NCBI GenBank assembly: GCA_011389935.1
Contig: JAABTJ010000014.1
Coordinates: forward strand, 1 to 64,000
DNA length: 64,000 bases
From: Desulfobacteraceae bacterium
GTDB lineage: Bacteria; Desulfobacterota; Desulfobacteria; Desulfobacterales; Desulfosalsimonadaceae
Reading direction: 5' to 3'
Shown here: piece by piece, positions 9,380 to 19,452 of the stretch
Layout: each line of letters starts with the position of its first letter
How positions within the stretch are numbered: the first letter of the stretch is position 1
Made by a program: the position numbers and the translations under genes
Notes under the pieces: model-generated
Told to the model about the DNA's origin: nothing
Database searches by the model: none
The model's input: the letters and a program-made list of their open reading frames with translations, nothing else

Positions 9380-10141
9380 ATGGAGACTTTATATATCCTG
9401 TCATTCGGCCGTTATCTCAAGGCCATCCGGGAAAGCAGGAATATGGCATTAAGCACCGTGGCTGACCAGCTTCGTGTCAGCATATGGCACCTGATGCTTA
9501 TTGAGGCCGAAGACCATGAAAAGCTTCCGGATGAAGTATATGTCAAGGGAACCTTAAAGGCGTATGCGGAAACCATCGGGGTTGATCCCGCAGATATTAT
9601 GGAGCGCTACGAAATTAACCGTCAGGCGTGGCGCCGTTCCGTAAAATCCGAGCAGGAGCTTCTGAAGTCCGGAAAACATTCCGTATACCGCATGATGGTC
9701 GCCCTGGGAGCATTGGCCGCAGTGGTCGTTATATCCATTGTTTTGTTTGACCGTTTTCATGCCCCGGGTGGGATCGATCCGAAAGAAGACGCGGACGCAA
9801 AGAGGGAAGAACCCCTTGAATTTGTTTTATTCGAACAGGCGGTTGGGCATTATGACGAAACGGAAAATCCGGTATATACCTTGAATGACCGGTTGCGCCT
9901 GAAGCTTGTCGCGGTTTCGGAAACCCGAATCCGCCTCCGCATCGATGACAGCAAACAGGAACAATTGACGTTAAATCCGAGAGATGAAATGCAGGTGGAA
10001 GCCTCGGAACGATTTGCATTGGTGGTCAGCGACCCGCAAGGGATCAATGTTTATTTCAACGGCAAGAGGATCGATCTCCAAGGTAAGCCGGGAGAATCCG
10101 TCAGCGTTTTACTCCGGAAGAAAATAACGGAAACACCATGA
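9380..10141 (+). CDS. RodZ-like protein: cytoplasmic HTH, one TM helix, DUF4115-like domain
   Basis: A 253-residue bitopic protein. An Xre-like helix-turn-helix of the HTH_25 type occupies ~8-75 (GRYLKAIRESRNMALSTVAD). A single membrane helix lies at ~102-122. A β-rich extracytoplasmic domain follows (~148-245), resembling DUF4115, with VSETRIRLRIDDSKQEQLTL. This is the architecture of RodZ, the cell-shape factor that links MreB to the envelope. No mre genes are near, so a role in shape is inferred from family only. The stop overlaps the recO start (ATGA). Confidence 0.82.
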   Translation: METLYILSFGRYLKAIRESRNMALSTVADQLRVSIWHLMLIEAEDHEKLPDEVYVKGTLKAYAETIGVDPADIMERYEINRQAWRRSVKSEQELLKSGKHSVYRMMVALGALAAVVVISIVLFDRFHAPGGIDPKEDADAKREEPLEFVLFEQAVGHYDETENPVYTLNDRLRLKLVAVSETRIRLRIDDSKQEQLTLNPRDEMQVEASERFALVVSDPQGINVYFNGKRIDLQGKPGESVSVLLRKKITETP

Positions 10142-10902
10142 TATGTTTTTCTTCACCTGCGATACTGCTTAAACGAACCGATTTCGGGGACTACGACCTG
10201 ATCGTATCGTTTTTTTCTTTGAACCGGGGAAGAATTTCCGTCATCGCCAAAAACGCCAAAAAAAGCCGAAAGCGTTTTTCCGGATTGCTGGAACCGTTTA
10301 CAAAACTCGACATCGTGTGCCGCAAAAGCCGGAACAACGGGATGCCGGTTCTCCAGGAAGCGTCGATGAATTCCTCTTATGCGGGTATTCGCGGCGCCTT
10401 GATCGAAACCGCCTATGCGAGTTACTGGACAGAATTGGTCCACGGATGGCTCGAGGAGTTCAAAACCCAGCCGGAAATCTATGCGCTGCTTGATTACAGT
10501 CTGGAAGCACTGGACAAACGCAACGTCTGCCCCCACGCCATGAGCATCATTTTCCAGATGCGGTTTCTGGGCCTGGCCGGATTTGCACCGCACTTGTCAT
10601 CCTGCATCGGATGTGCCCTGCCCATTGATAATATCCGCGCCAACACGGTCGTTTTTGATCTTGCAAAGGGCGGCATTGTATGCAATGGATGTAGCGCTGG
10701 CGAGAGCCGGTTTCAAAAGCCCATTACAAAGGGGACCGCCAAGTTTCTTTCCTGGATTCAGGAATACGATACGGATGCGGCAATGCGGCTGCGGTTCAGC
10801 GGACAGTCGCAAGCGGAAGCGCAGTATATTCTTGAAGCGTTTGTTCCGTACCACCTGGGCCGGGTGCCCAAAAGCCTGGCGTTCCTGAAAAATCTGAGAT
10901 GA
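10138..10902 (+). CDS. recO: DNA repair protein RecO
   Basis: A 254-residue recombination mediator that loads RecA with RecF/RecR. The N-terminal OB-fold contains AILLKRTDFGDYDLIVSFFS and KNAKKSRKRFSGLLEPF. The zinc-binding cysteines are visible as CIGCALP and VCNGC around 155-185. The start overlaps the rodZ-like stop, indicating translational coupling within the mfd operon. Confidence 0.93.
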   Translation: MICFSSPAILLKRTDFGDYDLIVSFFSLNRGRISVIAKNAKKSRKRFSGLLEPFTKLDIVCRKSRNNGMPVLQEASMNSSYAGIRGALIETAYASYWTELVHGWLEEFKTQPEIYALLDYSLEALDKRNVCPHAMSIIFQMRFLGLAGFAPHLSSCIGCALPIDNIRANTVVFDLAKGGIVCNGCSAGESRFQKPITKGTAKFLSWIQEYDTDAAMRLRFSGQSQAEAQYILEAFVPYHLGRVPKSLAFLKNLR

Positions 10903-10903
10903 A

Positions 10904-11971
10904 ATGAACAATCCGATCCGCGACATTTTACAGCAGCAACCGGTTGAAGCCTCGGCACCATGCCGGATCGATCTTGGCGGCACCGTCGATATTTCCGTGT
11001 TTTATTACCCCCTGTCCCATCTTGGGCCAACCACATTCAATATCGCTCTGGATATGCGAACTTCGGCCCGGCTCTCTTTGCATACCCCCGGTCTTGTGAA
11101 AGTATCCTCAGCGGGCTTTTCGTCCGTGGAACACCCTGTTGATACAATGCCCTTTAACCACCCATTGGGTCTCATTTTCGCCATTGCGGCGTTTTTCAAC
11201 ATTGACGGCATTCATATTGAAATCAACTCTTCGTCGCCTCTGAAAAGCGCCCTTGGCGGTTCCTCGGTCGCGGCGGTCGCCGTAATTGCGGCATTCAACC
11301 GTTTGCTTGTTCTGGCGGGAAATCCCGGCATCGAATTCGACAGGATTCCCGTGCTGGCCCATGCTATTGAAGAAAGCGTTGCAGGGGTGCCATGCGGATG
11401 CCAGGACCAGATGGCGGCTGCCTACGGGGGGGTGAACGCTTTTTTCTGGAAAGGGGCGGGAAGCGATAAATGGTTTGAAAGAAAACCCTTGCTTGCGGCC
11501 GAAGACGCCAACTGGTTGAACGAGCGGATGCTCGTATCCTACTGCGGTGTTCAGCACGATTCCAGGGATATAAACAGCCGGTGGATTAAGGGGTTTGTCG
11601 ATGGTACATGCCGCAGTCAATGGGTGGATATTATCGAGTCCACCCGGGGCTTTGTCAACGCATTCGAGGCAAAAGACGTGCCGTCTGCTGTTCAATGGAT
11701 GAACCGGGAAACCCATATTCGAATGGGGATGACCCCGGATGTCGTGGATGGCATTGGCGAAAAACTGGTTGTAACGGCACAAAGAATCGGCTGCGGCGCC
11801 CGTTTTACCGGGGCGGGCGGGGGCGGTTGTATCTGGGCGTTTGGGGATCCCGGTTCCATCTCGACCGTAAAATCCGACTGGAACGCCATTTTGAATACCC
11901 GAAAAGACGCCCGGCTCCTCGATGCTGCCGTGGATATGGCAGGTGTTGCAGAACCTCGGGAAGTTTCATAA
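10904..11971 (+). CDS. GHMP-family sugar kinase (galactokinase-like)
   Basis: A 355-residue small-molecule kinase of the GHMP superfamily. Visible motifs are the substrate strand ASAPCRIDLGGTVDIS near residue 20, the ATP-binding LKSALGGSSVAAVAV loop (~104-118) and the C-terminal glycine-rich FTGAGGGGCIWAF (~303-315). The family phosphorylates sugars, homoserine or mevalonate; substrate cannot be decided, though galactose or heptose phosphate is typical for this branch. The first ATG follows the recO stop with a one-base gap, so it is translationally coupled. Its place between recO and glyQ is functionally unexplained. Confidence 0.82.
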   Translation: MNNPIRDILQQQPVEASAPCRIDLGGTVDISVFYYPLSHLGPTTFNIALDMRTSARLSLHTPGLVKVSSAGFSSVEHPVDTMPFNHPLGLIFAIAAFFNIDGIHIEINSSSPLKSALGGSSVAAVAVIAAFNRLLVLAGNPGIEFDRIPVLAHAIEESVAGVPCGCQDQMAAAYGGVNAFFWKGAGSDKWFERKPLLAAEDANWLNERMLVSYCGVQHDSRDINSRWIKGFVDGTCRSQWVDIIESTRGFVNAFEAKDVPSAVQWMNRETHIRMGMTPDVVDGIGEKLVVTAQRIGCGARFTGAGGGGCIWAFGDPGSISTVKSDWNAILNTRKDARLLDAAVDMAGVAEPREVS

Positions 11972-11995
11972 CAGCAACGACAAGGAAAGATTTCA

Positions 11996-12868
11996 ATGTA
12001 TTTCCAGGATGTAATTCTTCATTTGCAGCGGTTCTGGTCCCGAAAGGGATGTGTACTTGTGCAGCCCTATGACATCGAGGTGGGGGCGGGCACGTTTCAT
12101 CCGGCCACCCTGTTGCGGGCCCTCGGTCCCGAGCCCTGGCATGTTGCCTATGTCCAGCCGTCACGGCGGCCCACCGACGGCCGCTACGGGGACAATCCAT
12201 ACCGTTTGCAGCATTATTACCAATTTCAGGTCATTCTCAAGCCGTCGCCGGATAACGCCCAGGACCTGTTTCTCAAAAGCATCAAGGCGTTGGGCGTTGA
12301 CCCGATGGACCATGATATCCGTTTTGTAGAAGACGACTGGGAATCGCCAACGCTGGGCGCCTCTGGCCTTGGATGGGAAGTGTGGCTGGATGGAATGGAA
12401 ATCAGCCAGTTTACCTATTTTCAGATGGCCGGGTCCATCGAAGTCGATCCCGTCCCCCTTGAATTGACCTATGGCCTTGAGCGGATATGCATGTATCTTC
12501 AGGATGTCGACAATGTTTTCGATATACAATGGAACAAGCATCTTACCTACGGCGACGTCCATCACCGGCAGGAAGTGGAACAGTCCACGTACAACTTTGA
12601 AGCGGCCGATGTGGAGATGCTGCTGGAAAGTTTCAACAAGCTTGAAGCCGAATCCAGGAAAAATGCAGCGGCCGCCCTGGTGATACCTGCATATGAATGC
12701 TGCCTGAAATGCTCCCATCTGTTTAATATGCTCGATGCGCGCGGCGCCATCAGCGTCACCCAGCGAACGGGCTATATTGCCCGGATACGCGATCTTGCAC
12801 GCCTTTGCGCCCAGCGGTATATAGAGCAGCGCCAGGCCATGGGGCATCCGATGCTGAACAAAGCCTGA
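11996..12868 (+). CDS. glyQ: Glycine-tRNA ligase alpha subunit
   Basis: A 290-residue class II synthetase catalytic subunit. The opening [19 protein letters not shown] and the block [17 protein letters not shown] followed by LRALGP are diagnostic for bacterial GlyQ. Further conserved blocks are [16 protein letters not shown] and [20 protein letters not shown]. It charges tRNA-Gly as an alpha2beta2 enzyme with GlyS, encoded 43 bp downstream. Confidence 0.97.
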   Translation: MYFQDVILHLQRFWSRKGCVLVQPYDIEVGAGTFHPATLLRALGPEPWHVAYVQPSRRPTDGRYGDNPYRLQHYYQFQVILKPSPDNAQDLFLKSIKALGVDPMDHDIRFVEDDWESPTLGASGLGWEVWLDGMEISQFTYFQMAGSIEVDPVPLELTYGLERICMYLQDVDNVFDIQWNKHLTYGDVHHRQEVEQSTYNFEAADVEMLLESFNKLEAESRKNAAAALVIPAYECCLKCSHLFNMLDARGAISVTQRTGYIARIRDLARLCAQRYIEQRQAMGHPMLNKA

Positions 12869-12911
12869 ATATCTGAAAACCAGCGATTGATACGAAGGAT
12901 ACCGATAGAAC

Positions 12912-14996
12912 ATGGAACAATTGTTGATTGAAATTGGCACCGAGGAAATTCCCTCCGGATATATTGAGCCGGCGTTGCACGCTTTCCGATCCATGCTCAT
13001 ACAACGGCTTCAAAAGGAGCGGATCGAATGCGGCGAAGCATTCATTTACGGCACCCCGCGCAGGCTTGCTGTTGTTGTCCACAACGTGGCATCACGGCAG
13101 ACACCTGTGGATACGGAAACAATCGGCCCACCCGAGCGTGTGGCCTATGACGAGGCCGGCCGGCCGACCGTTGCTGCAAAAAAATTCGCCGAAAAAGCGG
13201 GGGTCGGTGTAAACCGCCTGGATATAAAGGAAACCGAAAAAGGGCGATATCTCAGCATCCGTAAAACGGAAAAAGGGCAAAGCACTTCCCAAATCCTGGG
13301 GCAGGTGATGCCGGAATTGATTCTGTCCATTCCGTTTCCCAAGACCATGCGATGGAAAGACCTCCGGACCCCGTTCGCGCGCCCGATTCACTCCATTGCG
13401 GCACTGTACGGCAGCCGTGTCGTATCCTTTACGGTTGGGGACGTGAAAAGCAACCGTAAGACCTTTGGACATCGTTTTCTTTCGCCGGGAAAGATCCGTC
13501 TGGCGCATCCGGACGAATACCTTGCGGCGCTTCAATCCGCTTTTGTGATTGCCGATATCGCACAGCGAAAGGCGCACATGGAGGAGAGGATTTACGAGGT
13601 GGTGGCAGGAACCGGGGGGATGCTTCTGCCGGATGAGGCCCTTTTGGACCTGGTCTGCAATCTTGTTGAATACCCGGAAGTTGTGCTGGGCACCTTTGAC
13701 AGGAAATTTCTCGCGCTGCCCCCTGAAATTCTCGTGACGGCGATGCGATCCCACCAGCGGTATTTTGCCGTTATGGACAGCGATGACAACATGATGCCGC
13801 ATTTTGTCGCGGTCAGCAACAATCGTGCCCGAAACATGGAGGTGGTCGTATCCGGCTATGAGCGCGTGCTTGCGGCGCGCCTGGAAGATGCAACGTTTTT
13901 TTACAACGCCGATCTTGCGATATCCCTTGGAGACATGGTGGAAAAATGTAAAAGTGTTGTTTATCAGGCGCAACTCGGCTCCGTTTACGATAAAACGCAG
14001 CGCGTACGGAAGCTCTGCGGTTTTATCGCAGGGAAAGAAAACTTCAAAAATACGGAAAAGGAAAATCTGGACCTTGCGGCCCTTTACTGCAAGGCCGATC
14101 TTGTCAGTCACGTGGTTAATGAATTTCCGAACCTTCAAGGGATAATAGGGCGCGTTTATGCAAAAAAAGCAGGCCATCCCGACGGCGTTTTTATGGCCAT
14201 CGAAGAACACTATCGCCCGACATATTCCGGCGGAAAGCTGCCTGAAACCAAAGAGGGAGCGGCGCTCGGGATTGCAGACAAGATGGACACCCTCTGCGGA
14301 TGCTTTCTCGTGGGGCTTGTTCCCACCGGCGCTTCGGATCCATATGCCCTGCGCCGCCAGGCCATCGGACTGATCGCAACGATCAGGGAAAACGGTTTGG
14401 GCATTTCATTATCGGAAATGATCCATTACGGCATGCGCCTGTTTGAGGGCTGCGACGAAGGCGCCACGGAAGAGCCTGCTCACAATCTCTATGACTTTCT
14501 TAAAAACCGCATGGCGCATATGCTGGAAGAGGAATCGATCCCAAAGGATATGGCGGCGGCCATCCTGTCGGTCTCTTCGGACAATATCCTGGACGTGTGG
14601 AGCCGTGCCCGTGCTTTTGTCAAAATGAAATCCCAGCCGGGCTTCCAGTCCCTGGCCATTGCGTTCAAGCGCGTTGTCAATATTATCCGCAAAGCCGATC
14701 CGGCGGAAACCGGCTCTGGTGACGTTCGGGAAGACCTCTTTGAAAACGAAGCCGAAGCGTCCCTTTTCAAGGTGTTTGACCAAACGGAAACGCAAGTAGC
14801 GGATTGTCTGAAAAATCAGGATGCCGAAGCGGCCTTCAGCGCCATTGCCGGCATCAAGGCGCCGGTGGACCGGTTTTTTGACGATGTCATGGTCATGACG
14901 GATAATGCAGAATTGCGCCAAAACCGGCTTGCGCTTTTAAAGCGCATTTCCGATCTGTTTGCAAGGCTTGCGGATTTTTCCAGAATATCAACGTAA
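12912..14996 (+). CDS. glyS: Glycine-tRNA ligase beta subunit
   Basis: A 694-residue tRNA-recognition subunit. It opens with LLIEIGTEEIPSGYIEPAL and continues with conserved blocks FPKTMRWKDLRTPFARPIHS, ALPPEILVTAMRSHQRYFAV, RLEDATFFYNADL and GASDPYALRRQAIGLI, all typical of bacterial GlyS. Normal length. It forms the holoenzyme with GlyQ from the preceding gene. Confidence 0.97.
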   Translation: MEQLLIEIGTEEIPSGYIEPALHAFRSMLIQRLQKERIECGEAFIYGTPRRLAVVVHNVASRQTPVDTETIGPPERVAYDEAGRPTVAAKKFAEKAGVGVNRLDIKETEKGRYLSIRKTEKGQSTSQILGQVMPELILSIPFPKTMRWKDLRTPFARPIHSIAALYGSRVVSFTVGDVKSNRKTFGHRFLSPGKIRLAHPDEYLAALQSAFVIADIAQRKAHMEERIYEVVAGTGGMLLPDEALLDLVCNLVEYPEVVLGTFDRKFLALPPEILVTAMRSHQRYFAVMDSDDNMMPHFVAVSNNRARNMEVVVSGYERVLAARLEDATFFYNADLAISLGDMVEKCKSVVYQAQLGSVYDKTQRVRKLCGFIAGKENFKNTEKENLDLAALYCKADLVSHVVNEFPNLQGIIGRVYAKKAGHPDGVFMAIEEHYRPTYSGGKLPETKEGAALGIADKMDTLCGCFLVGLVPTGASDPYALRRQAIGLIATIRENGLGISLSEMIHYGMRLFEGCDEGATEEPAHNLYDFLKNRMAHMLEEESIPKDMAAAILSVSSDNILDVWSRARAFVKMKSQPGFQSLAIAFKRVVNIIRKADPAETGSGDVREDLFENEAEASLFKVFDQTETQVADCLKNQDAEAAFSAIAGIKAPVDRFFDDVMVMTDNAELRQNRLALLKRISDLFARLADFSRIST

Positions 14997-15054
14997 ACTC
15001 GTTTTGTCTTATCTGTTGTCGGTTGACAAAACAACCAAACCCACGGAGGAATAC

Positions 15055-15315
15055 ATGGCGGGATATGACCCGGAAAAAGATAAGGTGATCAAGAAATGGC
15101 ACTGCGAAGAAACAGGCCTCCTGGTTTCCATAAACCGGTATGGCGAGGGGGAGCCCAAGCTGCAGATCGGTCCCCGGATCCTTAAGAAAAAAGACGGTAC
15201 GGATCGGGCGCCGGTCAAGGCGGGTCGTCTGAGCATAGAGGATGTCCTGTGGCTTTACGACAATATTGACGAGATCAAAGACGAGCTTCAGGATCTGGCC
15301 GCGCCCATGGAATAA
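15055..15315 (+). CDS. Small conserved protein resembling the PC4/Sub1 single-stranded-DNA-binding fold
   Basis: An 86-residue protein. I chose ATG 15055 because GGAGG lies six bases upstream; a longer in-frame ORF from 14959 would overlap glyS. The pattern LLVSINRYGEGEPKLQIGPR, then KKDGTDRAPVKAGRLSIEDV and a C-terminal helix (LYDNIDEIKDEL), resembles the PC4/Sub1 β-sheet followed by helix (VSxxRYxGxxxxxIRxxxxxxDGxxxPxxKGxSL). PC4-like proteins bind single-stranded nucleic acid. This is recognition by eye, not a profile hit. It sits between glyS and a nucleoside phosphorylase, five bases before the latter. Confidence 0.72.
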   Translation: MAGYDPEKDKVIKKWHCEETGLLVSINRYGEGEPKLQIGPRILKKKDGTDRAPVKAGRLSIEDVLWLYDNIDEIKDELQDLAAPME

Positions 15316-15320
15316 AACCG

Positions 15321-16100
15321 ATGGAAAGAGACAACGCTGTAATAAAGCCGCTGAACCCAAAGCACTGGCCCTCGTGCGTCAACCGGACGGCCGTGATGGT
15401 CAGCTCGCCGGCGGATCTGAAAGATATCGTCAAGCGCGCCGGTTTGTCGGATACAACCCCCCACGCTTTTATGAACAGCCGGATGTACTGCAATCCTTAT
15501 TTACCGGCCAACGTATGCGTTGCAGGCCCCTTTACGGGCGCGCCATATGCAGTAATGCTGCTTGAAACCCTTGTTGCCTGGGGAATTGAAAAAGTCATTG
15601 TTTTCGGATGGTGCGGTTCCGTCTGTGAAGATGTCCGTGTCGGCGATTTGATTATCCCTCTATCGGCGTTTCCCGGGGACGGTACTTCCCCTCATTATTG
15701 CATCTCTGCGGATACGGCGCCCAATACGCTTCCTTCCGGCGATCTTACGTCAATGGTCATTTCAATGTGCCGCAAAATAAAGCTTTCATGCCACCAGGGC
15801 CCAATATGGACAATGGATGCCGTTTTCAGGGAAACGCCGGAAATCATCGGCCATTACCGGGAAAAGGGGGCCCTTGCCGTGGAAATGGAAACAGCAGCGC
15901 TTTTTGCCGCCGCTGCATACCGTCGCATTGAAATCGCCGCGGTTCTTGCGGTTTCCGATGAAGTGCATTCCTTTTCATGGAAGACGGGGTTCGGCAGCAA
16001 CACTTTTAAACAGGCGCGAAAGAACGCCATTGCGTTGATTCTGGCCGTAACCGGGCAGCTGGACAGCCGGTGTACCGGAAGCAGGACCGGCAAAACCTGA
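15321..16100 (+). CDS. Nucleoside phosphorylase family protein (PNP/UDP)
   Basis: A 259-residue protein with the phosphorylase family-1 core: GPFTGAPYAVMLLETLVAWG, IVFGWCGSVCEDVRVGDLII and near the C-terminus GALAVEMETAALFAAAAYR, the Glu-Met-Glu ribose-binding motif. These enzymes cleave purine nucleosides or uridine, or methylthioadenosine, with phosphate. Substrate is undetermined. The N-terminal ~60 residues are less conserved. It begins five bases after the small PC4-like gene and is likely co-transcribed. Confidence 0.82.
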   Translation: MERDNAVIKPLNPKHWPSCVNRTAVMVSSPADLKDIVKRAGLSDTTPHAFMNSRMYCNPYLPANVCVAGPFTGAPYAVMLLETLVAWGIEKVIVFGWCGSVCEDVRVGDLIIPLSAFPGDGTSPHYCISADTAPNTLPSGDLTSMVISMCRKIKLSCHQGPIWTMDAVFRETPEIIGHYREKGALAVEMETAALFAAAAYRRIEIAAVLAVSDEVHSFSWKTGFGSNTFKQARKNAIALILAVTGQLDSRCTGSRTGKT

Positions 16101-16162
16101 CATCCGCGCCGTATCGTGAGGTTCTGTTGTCTATTACAATGGGCTGTTTCATGTTTTTGTAA

Positions 16163-18223
<2,061 letters not shown>

Positions 18224-18340
18224 GTTGCTGTGAGCGGTTCGCCTTGACGCTGTGGGGTTGCCGGATTATGTTTAAAGAAAAAAATCGACCAGGCCCTATT
18301 GTTTTGGATTGAATGCTTTTTCAAAGGAAGGTGATGCGAA

Positions 18341-18625
18341 ATGCCGGAGAAGAAGGCCCTGCGCGTGAACATCGAAGGTCGTGTACAGGGAGTCAATTTT
18401 CGGATGGCCACGTTTCACGAAGCCGATAGGCTGGGTGTTTATGGTTGGGTCATGAACAAGCCTGACGGCTCGGTGGCGGCATTTTTTGAAGGGAATGCGG
18501 ACAAGGTCGACGAAATGGTCCAATGGTGCTGGAAGGGGCCGCCTGTGGCTTCGGTAACAAATGTTACGGTCTCAAAAGAGGCCGCCACCGGCCGCTATAC
18601 TGATTTCACCGTCCGCTATACGTGA
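18341..18625 (+). CDS. acyP: Acylphosphatase
   Basis: A 94-residue enzyme hydrolysing acyl-phosphates. The phosphate cradle and catalytic arginine are in VQGVNFR (~18-24) and the catalytic asparagine in GWVMNKPDGSV (~41-51), the two signatures of the family. A good site (AAGGAAGG) precedes the ATG by nine bases. An intrinsic terminator follows. Confidence 0.93.
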   Translation: MPEKKALRVNIEGRVQGVNFRMATFHEADRLGVYGWVMNKPDGSVAAFFEGNADKVDEMVQWCWKGPPVASVTNVTVSKEAATGRYTDFTVRYT

Positions 18626-18666
18626 CGCTGTCGTGATACCCCTGCCCGCTTCCGGGGGATGCCACG

Positions 18667-18705
18667 ATAAAAAAGGGGACAGTGAAGAACGGTCCCCTTT
18701 TTTAT
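18667..18705 (+). terminator. Intrinsic terminator after acyP
   Basis: AAAAAAGGGGAC and GTCCCCTTTTTT form a 12-bp stem around AGTGAAGAACG; T-rich 3' arm on the plus strand and, by symmetry, on the minus strand. Confidence 0.85.
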
Positions 18706-18717
18706 GTGCACTAAAAC

Positions 18718-18874
18718 GGATAGCTTCGTAAAAAGTCCAATATCTGCGTTGCGCTTCATCTTGAGAAATTTTACGTACAGCCAACCAAGTACGCTCAATT
18801 CCTCAAGATTCGCGCGCCTTGATCTTGAACTTTTTTCTTTGCCATCGAAAAAACGACTTTTTACGAGCCCATCA
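18718..18874 (+). repeat. MITE-like palindromic repeat, copy 1 (long form)
   Basis: 157-bp copy of a four-member family. It shares GCTTCGTAAAAAGTCCAATA at the left and CGCGCCTTGATCTTGAACTT plus CGACTTTTTACGAG at the right. It is flanked by direct AAAC (18714-18717 and 18875-18878). The arms in its middle differ from the other copies but in a paired way that keeps the stem (ATCTTGAG on the left, CTCAAGAT on the right, where the others have CTTTGAAG and CTTCAAAG). It lies between the acyP terminator and the HU stop codon. Confidence 0.88.
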
Positions 18875-18893
18875 AAACTGAAGTAAAAAACAA

Positions 18894-19166
18894 TCAGATC
18901 GATTCGCGTAATTGTTTGCCCGGTTTGAATTTTACGACATTGCGAGCCTTGATCTTGATGGGGGCGCCTGTCTGCGGATTCCGGCCGGTTCGGGCTTTGC
19001 GCTTTACTTTCTGGAAGGTGCCAAAGCCGACCAACGTTACTTTGCCGTCTTTCTTCTTCAAAGATTTTACCACGCCATCAATGTAGGAGTTGAGAGCGGC
19101 TGTTGCGGCAACCTTTGAAATCCCTGCATCTTTCGCCATTTTTTCTACGAGTTCAGCTTTTGTCAT
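18894..19166 (-). CDS. HU family DNA-binding protein
   Basis: A 90-residue HU protein: MTKAELVEKMAKDAGISK N-terminal helices, VTLVGFGTFQKVKRKARTGR with the β-arm, RNPQTGAPIKIKARNVVKF with the DNA-intercalating Pro, and a C-terminal GKQLRESI. It compacts and bends DNA non-specifically. The site AGGGGAGGGAAAAGTC precedes the ATG. A consensus-like promoter lies 53-81 bp upstream. It converges with acyP; a repeat copy lies just beyond its stop. Confidence 0.95.
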   Translation of the reverse strand: MTKAELVEKMAKDAGISKVAATAALNSYIDGVVKSLKKKDGKVTLVGFGTFQKVKRKARTGRNPQTGAPIKIKARNVVKFKPGKQLRESI

Positions 19167-19218
19167 GACTTTTCCCTCCCCTTTTTTTAGGTTTATTCAA
19201 AAGGCTTGAATTTTTAAT

Positions 19219-19247
19219 AATTTAAATAAGGTTTTAGTTCTTGTCAA
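19219..19247 (-). promoter_or_regulatory. Sigma-70-type promoter for the HU gene
   Basis: On the minus strand TTGACA (19242-19247, perfect) and TAAATT (19219-19224) are separated by 17 bp in an AT-rich stretch upstream of the HU gene. The rest of the gap to 19452 shows no further feature. Confidence 0.6.
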
Positions 19248-19452
19248 TACATAAAACAGCACGAACTCATTTTTTTTTCATTTACGGGTAAAACTAAGCC
19301 AAGCCTGAAGGGAGTTTCCGGGTAGGTCTCCGCTGAAGAACCGATCCACAGGATGCATGATCTATCCGAATGAACGGTTTTTTATAAGAAGCGATGGTCC
19401 GGTGACGAACCAGTGTTTGCGGTCTTTTTCCAGAGCCAAGCGATGACGAAGG

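Noticed and set aside
12161-13000. 279-codon minus-strand ORF antisense to glyQ/glyS
   Set aside because: Both glyQ and glyS are unambiguous on the plus strand; the reverse frame carries no domain features.
19250-19452. Possible small RNA or 4.5S SRP RNA between HU and ftsY
   Set aside because: The sequence lacks the SRP RNA core and shows no stable hairpin with a terminator. No RNA gene could be supported.
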